A stretch of 64,000 nucleotides of DNA from Dryocosmus kuriphilus (GCA_038277395.1 CM076192.1:16716299-16780298), one strand, 5' to 3'; shown: positions 11,736-22,024, counted from the stretch's first letter. Numbers and translations are program-made. The notes: generated from the sequence alone by a model not told the origin.

Positions 11736-12832
11736 TTACAGATAGAGGCGGAAATTAGTGACCGAATGTAGCACGGCTAAGCACTCCTTCTCTGTTGTTT
11801 CAAATCGTTGCTCCACGTTGGACATTATTTTAGAAAAATTAGCTACAGGCATGTCTATTTTATCATACTTTTGAGTTAGTATGGCCCCAACCTTATACAC
11901 TGAAGCATCGGTAGTCAATTTTAATTGTTTAATGAAGTCAGGATATTTCAGAATGTGTTCTGCACACAGATATTTACGCAATTTTTGAAAACTCTCTCTC
12001 TCTCTGTTCAGGTCCCCAGTTGAATTTGCAGTCCTTCTTCAATAGGTCAGCCAATGGTTTAGCAAGTTCAGCGTAGTTCTCAATGAACCCACGATAATAT
12101 CCTGATAACCCAAGGAACTTTCGGATGGCGCGTACAGTTTTTAGTTGGGGGAATTCCTTTATCGCCTTTATTTTTGCCGGGTTAGACTTCACTCCATCGT
12201 GTCCGATGATATGACCTAAATAGGCAACTTCAGGGCGTAGAAGATCACATTTGTCGGGTTGGAGCTTTATATTGGCATCTCGCAACCTTTTAAATAGTCT
12301 GTTTGCTTTCTTATTGTACTCCTCCAGAGTTTCTGAGTGAAGCACGATGTCTTCAGGTAAACAAACGCCTCAATCCCGAACATCCCCTTAAGGACGGTGT
12401 TCATGAGCCTCTGGAACGTTGCCAAGGCGTTTCTGATACCCATAAGCATTCTCATATATTCAAAATGGCCCCTTGGAAATGAGAAATCCATTGTGGCTCT
12501 ATCGTCGCATCCCCTATCACCTTAGCATTCAGTGCTCTATAATTAATCACCACCCTGAATTTCTTTTCCCCAGAAGCATCCGCCTTCTTTGGAATAATCA
12601 TGACTGGTGAGCTATAGGATCACCTGGATGGGGATATTATACCACTTTCCAGTTGTTTTTCTATCTGAATTGCCAACTGCTTCTGAGCCTCTGGTGCATG
12701 ACGATATTGTTTCCTGGAAATGATGACATCGCTTGTCGTGGAGATCCTGCGCTGTACCTTGTTGGATACAGATATAATTTCGCCATTCACGTGGAATATA
12801 TCAGGATAATCTCTGACGCATCCTAGGACCAC
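11736..12832 (-). pseudogene. pol: Reverse transcriptase and first RNase H of element B, broken
   Basis: From the right: RT N-terminal segment (12832-12620; PEAQKQLAIQIEKQLESGII), fingers/palm (12491-12267; FSFPRGHFEYMRMLMGIRNA), palm to connection (12345-11974; LRPEVAYLGHIIGHDGV and IRKFLGLSGYYRGFIENYA), then gypsy RNase H (11981-11736; LKLTTDASVYKVGAILTQ with catalytic Asp, and ETTEKECLAVLHSV with Glu). The frame is lost exactly in the RT catalytic motif after FVYL, so the palm is split. The enzyme would copy element RNA to DNA. Order and motifs are of the Ty3/gypsy type. Confidence 0.85.
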
Positions 12833-13241
12833 ATCTCGTTTCGACCCGTTTAGATGGGATACATGGAGACTCTTGAAAACCCGTTCCTCTCTTGGAACTG
12901 GTGGTTCTTCACGGTTATTGTTTTCTTCGTAGAATGATTCCGAGTATTCGGAATCCCCCCCTGGAAATTCACAATATTCGAAAGGAATGAGTTCCTGTGG
13001 TGGTAGGGCGAATTCTACATCTTCCTCGTTGGTGTTGTATGCGTAGGCATAGCATACCCGATCGTGATTCTATACTACTCCCTCGCTATATAAACACCAT
13101 CAGGAGCATCTATGCGTGGCAACTATCCTTCAGATAATTCCTTGTTATGTACATCAATCGATACCGGTTGCTTTATGCGGGCCTTGAGCTTCTAAATCCG
13201 CGAGAAAGGTTTTATTTCTGATCTCAAAAGTTTATGCGCTT
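12833..13241 (-). pseudogene. Linker between protease and RT, element B
   Basis: Holds an acidic, Glu-rich sequence on minus broken by stops. No domain is recognised. Its place between retropepsin and RT makes it pol linker. Confidence 0.4.
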
Positions 13242-13559
13242 TTAGGATTCATAATCTACGACTGGTATTCGGGTGATTGGTTCCGAAATAACGACTAAGG
13301 TATTGTGTCTAAAGGACAGCTGTGCTTGCTCCTGGCAGAAGTACGACCGACCCAGAATTCCGTCGGTAGAGGTAGGAAAATCGTTTGGCACTACGTGAAA
13401 CTCGACACTTGTGCTCAATATGGTCACCATTACTGTTCCATGAGTCTCCGTTAATTCCTCTGTTATGCCAGAAACATAGATGGAATCATCACCTACGGTG
13501 ATGTCCGGTTTTAGTACTAGGAGCTTCAGTATATTTACGTCAGATCCGGGGTCTACCAA
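13242..13559 (-). pseudogene. Retropepsin of element B
   Basis: About 105 residues with both halves of a retroviral aspartic protease: an active-site-like VDPGSDVNIL at the start and the C-terminal hallmark TDGILGRSYF. The catalytic Asp is present but the usual Thr/Ser after it is Pro, a change expected to weaken the enzyme. Gag ends just upstream (13594) in another frame, so normal expression would need frameshifting. Confidence 0.75.
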
Positions 13560-13593
13560 AATGGAGGCCGTTGTTTTCAGAATTCCGGAGCCT

Positions 13594-14841
13594 TTAGTCG
13601 GACGACTGGGGAGTATTCTTTTTGGTATCTCGTTCGAAAGATTCGTTCAGGTCTTCCAAAAATCGGACCGTTTTGGTACGCTCTTTCAGCTTGGAATTCC
13701 TCGTGGCTTCCGAACGATGAGTCTGCGTGTAGTTTAAAGACCTTGGTTTTGGAGAGACGGTTCTCAATCCACCGGGAACGGGTTGTTGTGACCATTGAGG
13801 ATTCAAGTGTGATCCTTGTGTATGAGGTACATGAGGTGGATAATGCACTGGAAATGGATAACCATAGTTAGAAGGATATCCTGATGGATAAGGATATTGA
13901 GTTGGATTCAAGTGTCGATACATTTGTGTTGAATTAAGATAGGGTGGGTAAGGTCCAAGAGGGCATTGATTCCTAGTAGCGGATAATATCAACGTGGGAG
14001 CTGACTTCTCAAAATGCCGGAAATTATCGAACTCGTCCATTTGTTTTGAGTAAAGATTAGGTGACCTTAACCTTTCTGAAATCTTGTCCTGCCTTGACAC
14101 ATGGTACATCGAGGCTGACGCTGCCCTCGCCTTCTCCGCATACTTTTAGCCTTCCTCCAAGTGTAATGCATGTTCATATGCCTCATGAATTTCCTTCGGA
14201 TTTCGAGTGTCGACAAAGGTGGACATTTCAGAAGGAAGTCCTCGTATGTAGGCGTCTCGAGCACTGTCAGTTACAGGCCTCATCATCATAGCCGTGTCGT
14301 CATCCCTGGCGGTGTATTTTTGTTCCAGAGGGTTCTTCGCCCCACTAAGAAGACCTGAGGTACGCTCATAATAATCACTTATGCTCTCGGTTTTTTTCAT
14401 CCGGAGGTTGACTATAGCTTCGAAGTACCATTGGTACTTCTTAGTTGGGGCAAACAGTTTCTTCAAATGAGCTACGAGCTCCATCGACGGGTTACATCGT
14501 TTGTCGCGGACACTTTCCCGCGCGATTCCTTTTAACTTGCTCAACACTATTTTGATAAACGCCGGTTTGGTCGAGTCGGTAACATATACCGACCCATTAG
14601 CAACGTCCTGAATAAATTCCTTTAACGAAGGTGCCTTGACGTCAAAAGTGGGTATACAGCATGTTGACTGCTGTGGGGTCATGCCATCCAAGGCCGTAGT
14701 CATAGCCACACTTATATCCATTGTAGAGAGCGCTCGCATCGTTATATTGGAATGTAATCCCGTACGCGTAGTATTATTATTCACAGGAGGGTTTGCTTGG
14801 TCACCGTTGTCTTTATTACGGTCATCATCCGAATTTGTCAT
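13594..14841 (-). pseudogene. gag: Gag of element B, one main frame break
   Basis: The ATG at 14841 opens 231 codons: an Asn/Asp-rich leader, then a capsid-like helical domain (LSKLKGIARESV, VAHLKKLFAPTKKYQWYF, LRMKKTESISDYYERTSGLL) ending near 14146. The product continues in a second frame (14109-13594) as a Tyr/Pro-rich tail (YPYPSGYPSNYGYPFPVHYP) with a basic end, and no CCHC knuckle. Such Gag proteins build the virus-like particle. The break lies between the capsid and the tail. The nearest downstream neighbour is the retropepsin. Confidence 0.75.
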
Positions 14842-15423
14842 ATTGTCACTGTACGGGTAAATTCTACTAACGCGGTGAATATTCCTAACCTTTTTTATTC
14901 GAATCTCCTATCGAAGTTGGAAAATAATAAAAAAAATAATATTACAGTTCGGTGTAATTCATTTAGAAGGAATTCACTGCCCCGGAATAATTTTGTCGAT
15001 AATTTAGGTTGTCCCTGCAACGCCGACCTGAAACAAGGCAAGCCCATTCAAGGTCTTATAATTTCTCTTCTCTAAGAAAAAAAAGCACTGTGGATAACCA
15101 TGTGCCCAATTTATTTATATCTTATGAGATAACGGATAAGTATTTTATACACAGCGATATTTAACGCACATTGATGCCGATAAGCTCTTTGTTGCTCACA
15201 ATCCAGGGCGCTGTTTACTCTGAGGATACCGTTCCTGATTCGGTTGCGTAACCAAAAATCGTTCAAACCAACTACGTTTACCGGGCATTATGCCTGTAAT
15301 TTAATGTACGCCGTCAATCTTTCTTCAGCTCTCTCCGTCGCACTCCCGTCCGAAAGACGAATGGGACCTAACGAATTCAATTGCTTTTGACGAAAGATTA
15401 GCCCCCTTGGCCTTAGGATTTCC
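14842..15423. other. Non-coding stretch right of gag, element B
   Basis: About 580 bases with no credible frame. It should be the leader just upstream of gag on minus. A partial resemblance to a tRNA-Lys primer site at about 15008-15025 was considered and not accepted. Confidence 0.4.
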
Positions 15424-15768
15424 CTATAATCCAAGAGATTCTAAGAAAACTTGCCCCAAAATTCCATTTATCCTGGGGTGTCCTATTGGAGTATGTGAAG
15501 AAATAACCTCGGAGGACAGGGTCATACCGAACACAGTAATCTCTACCGCGCCTATAGTTTGGAAAAAGTAGCCTGCCACTGTATGCTCGAGAAAAGCACG
15601 TCGAGTGAACCCTACTAAGAGCACATCTTCCGCGATAAAATTCAAATTGGTGCTTGTACAGAAGGACAGATCTACATTACCGTTACGAAATACAGGAGCG
15701 AAGAGGCTCATCCCGGTAGGTATTCGTGTCTCATACCCAACCGTCAGGTCGAAAACGAAGGGAGGCAT
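15424..15768 (-). CDS. Unassigned ORF, retropepsin-like, catalytic motif lost
   Basis: An intact 114-codon frame. Its second half resembles a retropepsin: a hydrophobic run with GAVEITVFGMTLSSEVI followed by RINGILGQVFLE, matching the flap-to-ILG part of such proteases (compare GILGRSYF in element B's own protease). At the distance where DTG/DSG belongs there is FCTSTNLNFI, so no catalytic Asp. It could be a dead protease from another retroelement, or a domesticated or accessory ORF of element B. It lies 47 bases left of another ORF on the same strand and upstream of gag, where no protease is expected. Confidence 0.45.
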   Translation of the reverse strand: MPPFVFDLTVGYETRIPTGMSLFAPVFRNGNVDLSFCTSTNLNFIAEDVLLVGFTRRAFLEHTVAGYFFQTIGAVEITVFGMTLSSEVISSHTPIGHPRINGILGQVFLESLGL

Positions 15769-15814
15769 CGGTATAAGATTTTCTTTTAATTAGTTAATAA
15801 ATTTTTTTTTTTGT

Positions 15815-16258
15815 TTAATCCTGAATTACTATCTCTGGGTCCAGAATTACTGTCTCAGAGTCCGAAACATCCCCTAGAGAAATCTCCCTAAAAATCTCGT
15901 CTTCAAGGGCTATTGTGGGATCGGGAGCAAAGTTTACCGTTTCTACTTCGTCTTCCGAAAAAAGAGTAACAGTTTCGATGTTTGATTTTATAGCCTTATC
16001 TGGAGATGGGATGATGTTTTTCATCTTTAGTTCGTTATTCTGGGCCTTTGTTTGATCCAACTTTTGTTGGACGTTGTTCAGGAGAGTATTAAATAAGCAA
16101 TCGAATTCGTTAAGTCCCTCGATTTCAGTGAAAATGTCCTCTTCTCTCTGAGACGGGGGATCTACAAAACGGATGTTTACGGTGAAGTTAACCGTTTCTT
16201 CGGATGGATGAATTATTTGCTTAACTTCATGGACAATCAATTTATTGGCCAGAAACAT
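15815..16258 (-). CDS. Unassigned acidic ORF upstream of the retropepsin-like ORF
   Basis: An intact 147-codon frame with ATG at 16258. It has a helical middle (FNTLLNNVQQKLDQTKAQNN) and an acidic C-terminal half rich in Glu, Asp, Val and Ile (for example SEDEVETVNFAPDP), with repeated ETV and EIV motifs. I do not recognise the family. It precedes the retropepsin-like ORF on the same strand, and the two may be pieces of one gene separated by a stop and frame change. It is unusually long for this otherwise decayed neighbourhood. Confidence 0.4.
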   Translation of the reverse strand: MFLANKLIVHEVKQIIHPSEETVNFTVNIRFVDPPSQREEDIFTEIEGLNEFDCLFNTLLNNVQQKLDQTKAQNNELKMKNIIPSPDKAIKSNIETVTLFSEDEVETVNFAPDPTIALEDEIFREISLGDVSDSETVILDPEIVIQD

Positions 16259-16479
16259 ATTCGCTAATAACTGCTGGTTGAGACGGTCGTGGTGTTCTTT
16301 GATTTGTCCTCCCCCTCTAGGTTTAGATTTGTTTTTTTTTTCTTTTAATTGACTTAGGCATTTTGAACAGTCATACTCGTAGTCAAGTTCCTAGTCGGGA
16401 ATTGTTTTATTTTTTTATTTTTCTATTTATTTATTAATTTCTTTAAATATGAAACGAAAATGTTTAATCGCAAATCATT

Positions 16480-16561
16480 CAGGCGCTGCCCCATAGGCTT
16501 GCCATCTGAACCTTAGGGGAGGTTTCGACTGGCCCCTAGGCTTGTCTAATCTCCCTGCATT
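16480..16561. repeat. 85-bp direct repeat, left copy
   Basis: Starts caggcgctgccccatagg and runs to the TTAA element boundary. Nearly identical to 17633-17712. Its continuation past the inserted element (17473 on: TTAAGTTAATTTAGTTAATT) also matches the right copy, which shows the element landed inside this repeat. Confidence 0.85.
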
Positions 16562-16565
16562 TTAA

Positions 16566-17472
16566 GGGGGGAAAACCCTTTAGAAATTTCAAAAAATCGA
16601 ATTTTTTTTTTCATATTTCGAAGATATAATGTACTGAAAGTATATAGGCAAAAAAAAAAATCAAAATATTAAATATTTAAAGAGTTATCGGACATATAGT
16701 CGAGCGCTCCGGGCCCGCATATTGTAAACTAGCGAGCCAGGTAGCCAGAGCTTTCCAGAGTCAGAGCTTTCCCAGACAAAAGCAGCGCGTACAGCCCGAA
16801 AACAGCAGCAGTTTAAAGAAAACCAGTTTTTCGAAGAAGCAGACGACCTAGTATATGCACCTGGGATCGCTGATTGATCGGTAAGTCACTAAAACTAATC
16901 GCTTCATCGTACTGAAACTTTAAACGTGATTATCTCGAAACTATATTATTAAAAACTGCTCGTGCTGCAACTCAAAAAGTTATTGATCGATTTGGCTGTA
17001 ACTTTGTGAGGCTTTTCTCTATATTATTATCGGAAGGATGTACCTAGAACTTTGAAGATTGTGTATAAATAAACTATTTCTTTGGTATGAAAAATATCAA
17101 AAAAATAGTACAAAATTTGAACATTTTATTAAAAAGCGTATTTACTTTTTAATTTTATACTTTTTTATCATTTTAAAGGTTTATCCTTCCCGCCCATGTG
17201 TCCGAAATAGAAAGCAATTTGATTTTTTTGTTTCAGATCAATACAAAAAGAGTGACAAGTGCAGCACATTTGGACCCCGCGCAAGAGACGTCTGCAGAAA
17301 AAATTTGCTGAGCCGCCATTTTTGTATTTTAAAAAAATAATAAGGTAGTTTTGTACGCCTAAAAGTTCAAATTAAATGATGTTAAAAGTTCAGAATGATA
17401 CGATTATTTTGTCACCTTAAAAACAAATGAAAAAGATGACTGATTTTAAGGCGTCTAAAGGGTTTTCCCCCC
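16566..17472. mobile_element. TTAA-flanked inverted-repeat element (piggyBac-type MITE candidate)
   Basis: A 907-bp unit with perfect 19-bp terminal inverted repeats, GGGGGGAAAACCCTTTAGA at 16566-16584 and its complement at 17454-17472. It is flanked by TTAA on both sides (16562-16565 and 17473-17476). TTAA duplication is the hallmark of piggyBac. It carries no transposase; the frame 17059-17340 has no family resemblance. The empty site is visible in the sister repeat copy near 17713, where the sequence reads TCAA in one piece. Confidence 0.8.
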
Positions 17473-17632
17473 TTAAGTTAATTTAGTTAATTTCAATAGG
17501 TTATAAATGCCCAAAGGAATATACTCCAGGTTTATTTTGTAGAATAAAATTAGACAAGTTCCTTTCTGTTATTTATTAACCTTATGCAATTTCACTATTT
17601 AAATCAAAATTAATTGAATCACTTAAAAACAC

Positions 17633-17730
17633 TTAGGCGCTGGCCCATAGGCTTGCCACCTGAACCTTAGGGGAGGTTTCGACTGGCTCTTAGGCTTGTC
17701 TAATCTCCTTGCATTTCAAGTTAATTTACT
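17633..17730. repeat. 85-bp direct repeat, right copy (uninterrupted)
   Basis: Reads aggcgctggcccataggc and continues through gcatttcaagttaattt without interruption, giving the pre-insertion form of the left copy. Contains GAACCTTAGGGGAGGTTTCGAC, shared exactly apart from flanking substitutions; function unknown. Confidence 0.8.
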
Positions 17731-17828
17731 TAATTCTGAATGGCTGTAATGACCGAACAATTATCTCTGATCTTATTTCACAAATAAAACCAGAGGGACT
17801 ATTCTAGTAATAACATAACCTAGACTAT

Positions 17829-17942
17829 GCGCTTAACAGTGAGTGGTTCCATTTTGCTAAATTTCTGCAGGTACTGAACAATTTTGCGCTTAACAGTGAG
17901 TGGTTCCATTTTGCTAAATTTCTGCAGGTACTGAACAATTTT
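17829..17942. repeat. 57-bp perfect tandem duplication
   Basis: Two adjacent copies of a 57-bp unit beginning gcgcttaacagtgagtggtt. No difference is visible between copies, so the duplication is recent or an assembly artefact. Confidence 0.9.
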
Positions 17943-18942
17943 CACTAATTTGAAATCACTAGACCTAGAGGAAAGATATACTGTCCCATTGCTAAGCACA
18001 AAATTTTTAAATAACAACAATCAAAACTATCCCATTTAAACGGTATTAAATAGAACAATCCAACAACAGGCAAGCAATGAAAAGATTCAAAATTCCACCC
18101 CCTGCTACAATTCTGTCTATAGCGTACCAGCAATTTAATGAAAAGCATGATTGTAGGATAGGTAGCGTGGGCCTACAAATTCTGATAGGTCGGAGGTAAC
18201 GACAGACCAATCTGATTGGTAAATCAGATTGTTTACTTAGTATGGGACCGTTAAACCCACTCCTAGTGAGAAGTGCATTGCTGATTGTATAATTTTTCAC
18301 TATGAAAAGGGGGCTTTCTGAGGAAAATCAAAACGATAGCCGAAAATGAAACACTCACTGACTTTTTAATATGGTATAGAAAATAATTACTTTTATTGTA
18401 AGTCTCAATTTAAACAAAGCTAAGAACTACCGTCCATTTTTGACGGGCGAGAATTTACTAGAGCTATTCGTATTGTTTACAGTTAAAGTAAACCTTGCGA
18501 CGATTAGCTGATTACGTCAGAAGGCGCGAGTGAGAGAGAAGGAGAGACGAGCGCGAGACAGAGAATGAGCGATTTTATGGTTTACCAATCAATACCAGTA
18601 CTAACCTTGTCCAGCTAAGCGAGATCATTCTTTGTCCTTCAACAGCCAGGTCGTCCTGCACTTTCGCCACACCGCACTGTTCTCCGTGTTATGATCGTTG
18701 TCCGAAAAGCACATTCAACGTCTTTAACTCAAATCACTTGTCCCAAACCGATGTGGGCTTACTGGCAGAAATGAGATGAATGTATTTTTACTTTAATCTA
18801 ACGTCGTAATAAGAACCCCGGGGCATTGCTATCTTTCCGCTCTTATTTAGCGCTTTTCGTACAACAACCGCCACTCGAAGAGGCGCGAGCAAAAAAAGAC
18901 ACGACGGAACCTGGACCGTGATGCCCTTCTAATTATCGAAAT
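17943..18942. other. Non-coding stretch, probable element B leader/LTR edge
   Basis: About 1 kb without a credible frame. Holds a purine-rich GAGAGAGAAGGAGAGACGAGCG run near 18530-18560. The inner edge of the right-hand LTR should be here, but no TG...CA boundary with a primer site could be fixed. Confidence 0.4.
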
Positions 18943-19533
18943 TCTAGCACGGGCTAGAGCTGGGTAATTAATTCTGACGAAACAAGGCACTGAATTGCCT
19001 CGTTGTCTAAGGTATGTATGATTTTGTTTAGGGTTTTCAGCTGAGTTCGCACCTCGAGAGTAGGACCTCTGTCCCGGCAGAATGCAGTCCGCGTAAACAC
19101 TAATTCCTGAGTTTTGAAAATTATTGCAACTTAAGAAATTTGGAAAGCGCATGTGCACTGTTGCCATGCAATTCACTTAAAGTACTTAATTAATTTTTCT
19201 AAATCAAAATCTCATACCAAAGGAATAGTGTAACTTCTTAGACTTAAATATTCATCTATCAACTGTTATTTATAATAATTGTTAAGAAGAATTAACCTCC
19301 TATTGTTAATTTATTATTGTTGTTCCCTTTATTATGTTGTATTGTTGTTTTAGGTTAGTTTATTTAATTTAGGATCTCTCCAATCCACATCATTCAATAA
19401 TCTTATTAATTAATGTTATTACTTATTATTAATAATTAAATGATAAATGCAATGAAAACTCAGTAAATAGTATTGGCCTCCAATTATTTATTAACGGTCG
19501 TCAATAATTAAAGGAACCGTAATTACTACAAAG

Positions 19534-19535
<2 letters not shown>

Positions 19536-19582
<47 letters not shown>

Positions 19583-19586
19583 CATT
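19536..19586. repeat. (TA)n microsatellite, left of mariner
   Basis: TA dinucleotides interrupted by two TG/CA changes. A matching (TA)n run at 20908-20951 on the other side of the mariner is the other half of the same tract, split by the insertion. Confidence 0.9.
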
Positions 19587-19588
19587 TA

Positions 19589-20906
19589 CGAGGTGTGATC
19601 AAAAAGTAAGGTGACTTTTTATTTTAATCAAAAGATACTCATTTTTATTCATCAATATTGATGTTGTCCCCTTCAAAGTAATCCCCCTCGGATATAATAC
19701 ATTTGTGACAGCGCTTTTTCCAATCCTCAAAGCATTTCTGATAAGCACTTTTTGGTATAGCCTTCAGCTCTTGCAGCGATGCGGCCTTCATCTCCTCAAT
19801 CGTCGCAAAACGTCGTCCTTTCATGGGTCTCTTCAGTTTTGGAAACAGGAACAAGTCGCAGGGAGCCAAATCTGGTGAATACGGTGGCTGAGGCATGATT
19901 CTGGTGTTGTTATTGGCCAAAAAATTACGAACAAGCAATGACGTGTGAGCTGGTGCATTATCGTGGTGCAATAACCATGACACGTTTTTCCACAATTTCG
20001 GACGTTTTTTTCGTATTGCTTCACGCAAACGGCGCATAACTTCAAGATAATACTCTTTATTAACTGTACGACCTTGTGGTAAGAACTCTTGATGCACTAC
20101 CCATGATAATCGAAGAAAACGGTAAGCAAAACCTTGACATTTGATCGAACTTGGCGTGCTGTTTTTGATCTTGGTGATCCAGAATGCTTAAACTGGGATG
20201 ATTGAGCCTTAGTTTCGACGTCATAACCATATACCCATGTTTCATCACCTGTTATGATCCTTTTGAGCAAGTCTGTGTCGCCGTTGACGTCATTCAACAG
20301 CTCCTGAGCGATGCTCACGCGACGATTCTTTCGGTCAAAATTTAGCAATTTCAGAACAAACTTCGCTGAAACACGTCTAATGCCCAAAATATCCACTAAA
20401 ATTGCTTGGCATGAGCCAAACGAGATGCCGACTTCATCAGCAACTTTTCTAATGGTAATTCGACGATTCGCCAACAATATTTTCTTCACTTCTTCACGCT
20501 TTCATCAGTTGTTGACGTGCTAGGACGTCCAGGGCGAGCTTCGTCATTAACGTCTTCTCGGCCTTCCTGAAAGAGCTTGTACCACTTATAAACATTTTTT
20601 TTACTCAGAATACACTCACCGTATGCCACGGTCAACATTTCAAGTGTCTTGGAGCACTTAATTCCATTTTTTTACACAAAATTGGATGCAAATTCTTTGA
20701 TCCATTTTTTTCGACAGCAGAAAGTCGCCGAGCATGCAAAACACTTCTAACCTTAATGCCTCTCACACACAAACAAAAAAGCTTTATATCTGAAACTGTG
20801 CACATGTTTGGGACGAGTGTACCAACATAAGAAAAAAAGGAAACAAATATCGACTGTACGCATCCCGCGAAATTCAGAAAGTCACTTTACTTTTTGATCA
20901 CACCTC

Positions 20907-20907
<1 letters not shown>
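19589..20907 (-). mobile_element. Mariner element, full length, 1319 bp
   Basis: Terminal inverted repeats begin cgaggtgtgatcaaaaagta at 19589 and end with the complement at 20907. TA lies on each side (19587-19588 and 20908-20909) within a TA microsatellite. The length fits a full mariner. A deletion derivative of the same family is at 54931-55498. Confidence 0.92.
19645..20705 (-). pseudogene. Mariner transposase, frameshifted
   Basis: A cut-and-paste transposase of the D,D34D type. Likely start at the ATG at 20705. The N-terminal helix-turn-helix part is spread over frames with at least one break before 20489. The frame 20489-20097 has KVADEVGISFGSCQAIL (second HTH) and GDETWVYGYD (first Asp). 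After DYHG a one-base loss creates a stop at 20097-20099. The next frame, to 19645, continues with EFLPQGRTVNKEYY, LLHHDNAPAHTS (second Asp) and PPYSPDLAPCDLFLFP (third Asp). All three catalytic Asp residues survive, so damage is mainly frame loss. C-terminus GDYFEGDNINIDE is typical. Confidence 0.9.
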
Positions 20908-20954
<47 letters not shown>

Positions 20955-21732
20955 TTGTATACCCACATAGGCATGCATAGATACATTCAATAACAATCCT
21001 ATAGATGAATGTCAGTTTCGGTATTGGTTGTCATTGGTTATCGAGATTCTAGTGTTTACCGAATGTTATTCAAAATTAATGTATAGATAGCCGATAAGAT
21101 TTTAGAGATTGTTCTTGAGGGAAGTTTTCATTGTTATAAATAAATTATGTTTCATGAAGTTGTTGTTCAGTTATGATTTATCCATATCTTAGAGATAATC
21201 TATTAATTAGTTAGGACCATCTAGTTTTAGATTCTGAGAACAATTTTGATTCTGCCAATTAATCAAAGTATTCTATATCGATATTGTCCTTTTATTGAAA
21301 ATTGAAGACTTTTATTGTTAGTTATTAATAATTTTCAGTTTATTTAGTAATTTTTTTGAAATTCGGAATTTACATAGTTTATGGGAAGTTAAGAACATTA
21401 TCTAAATGGCTTTTTGGTTTTTAATAACAATTTAATTTGTTATTTAAATTTTTGTGGTAGCACGGATCACCGCGAATATCCGTAAAGCATAATAAGAAGG
21501 AGTTTCACGCTCGACGTGCTTCTCGTCTCTTATGCTCTACTACACCGTTGCCTCTTCTCTCCTACTCTCTCTTACTGGATGTATGGTCTAGTAGTATTTA
21601 AGTTCGTGAGTGTATTAACACGGGAGGCGCAACTACGGCGACCACGGCCATGCATTTATCCTTGTGTAGGTTGTGGGGACAAGCAATCGCCAAGCATTTT
21701 CAATTGCCATCCTCACAGGACCCACTGTAACA

Positions 21733-21884
21733 ATAAACATGGCATACGTGATACTATCGTTCAAAAACATCGACTTTTATTACAAAAATTAATAACATTT
21801 CCGAAGCGCTGTCCCTCCAGCAAACTCTAATGTTGCACTTTTCACAGTTAGTGCATGCCTAATAATGAAATCTCCGAAGGGCAT
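21733..21884. other. Short unique stretch left of PLE1
   Basis: About 150 bases outside the element B LTR with no recognised feature. Ends in the 13-bp direct repeat that also follows PLE1. Confidence 0.5.
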
Positions 21885-21897
21885 ACATAATATGATC
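21885..21897. repeat. Target-site duplication of PLE1, left
   Basis: acataatatgatc, identical to 27371-27383 at the other end of the composite Penelope-like unit. Confidence 0.7.
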
Positions 21898-21994
21898 TAT
21901 AGATAATCGAAGTTTCTTCAGTCTTGACAGCCAATTTAATAAAAATCAATAAAATTCCAAAATTGATAGTGTAATTATAAAATTTTATTTTCAA

Positions 21995-22024
21995 CGTTTC
22001 GACCAAGTTGCTGGTCTTCTTCAG
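21995..22024 (-). ncRNA. Hammerhead ribozyme-like motif, PLE1 left arm
   Basis: Complement of the motif at 24090-24119: CUGAAGA core, stem II GACCA/UGGUC with a 6-nt loop, and GAAAC. Hammerhead motifs are a known feature of Penelope terminal repeats. Confidence 0.65.

Larger units (their letters stand above)
1..21732 (-). mobile_element. Element B: env-bearing gypsy/errantivirus-like element with nested insertions
   Basis: Proposed whole element on minus: 5' LTR (18943 or further left, to 21732), leader and two extra ORFs, gag, retropepsin, RT, RNase H, second RNase H, integrase, env, purine tract, 3' LTR (5607 leftwards past the window edge). Insertions inside it: element A in the left LTR, a mariner in the right LTR, and a TTAA element between gag and the right LTR. 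Seen: the two repeats, their common TGTTAC start, and the gene order. Inferred: that they are LTRs of one insertion. I could not place a convincing primer site, and the LTR-internal boundary near 18 kb is not located. Confidence 0.55.
18943..21732 (-). repeat. Second copy of element B LTR, split by a mariner
   Basis: 18943-19366 matches 1-416 and 20989-21732 matches 4865-5607. Between them, 19367-19535 is LTR sequence lost from the left copy, followed by a TA microsatellite that hosts the mariner 19589-20907. The right end TGTAACA mirrors the left-copy end. As it lies upstream of gag on minus it would be the 5' LTR. Confidence 0.6.

Noticed and set aside
15005..15030. Possible primer-binding site for element B (minus CGGCGTTGCAGGGAC)
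   Set aside because: Only a partial match to the tRNA-Lys site, not preceded by a CA-ending LTR, and not near the repeat proposed as LTR.
16480..17730. tRNA-like gene in the 85-bp repeat (GGTTCAG words)
   Set aside because: No cloverleaf could be drawn and no box A/box B spacing is present.
18060..18300. Minus ORFs of 60-84 codons
   Set aside because: Overlapping frames in mutually exclusive registers with no motif.
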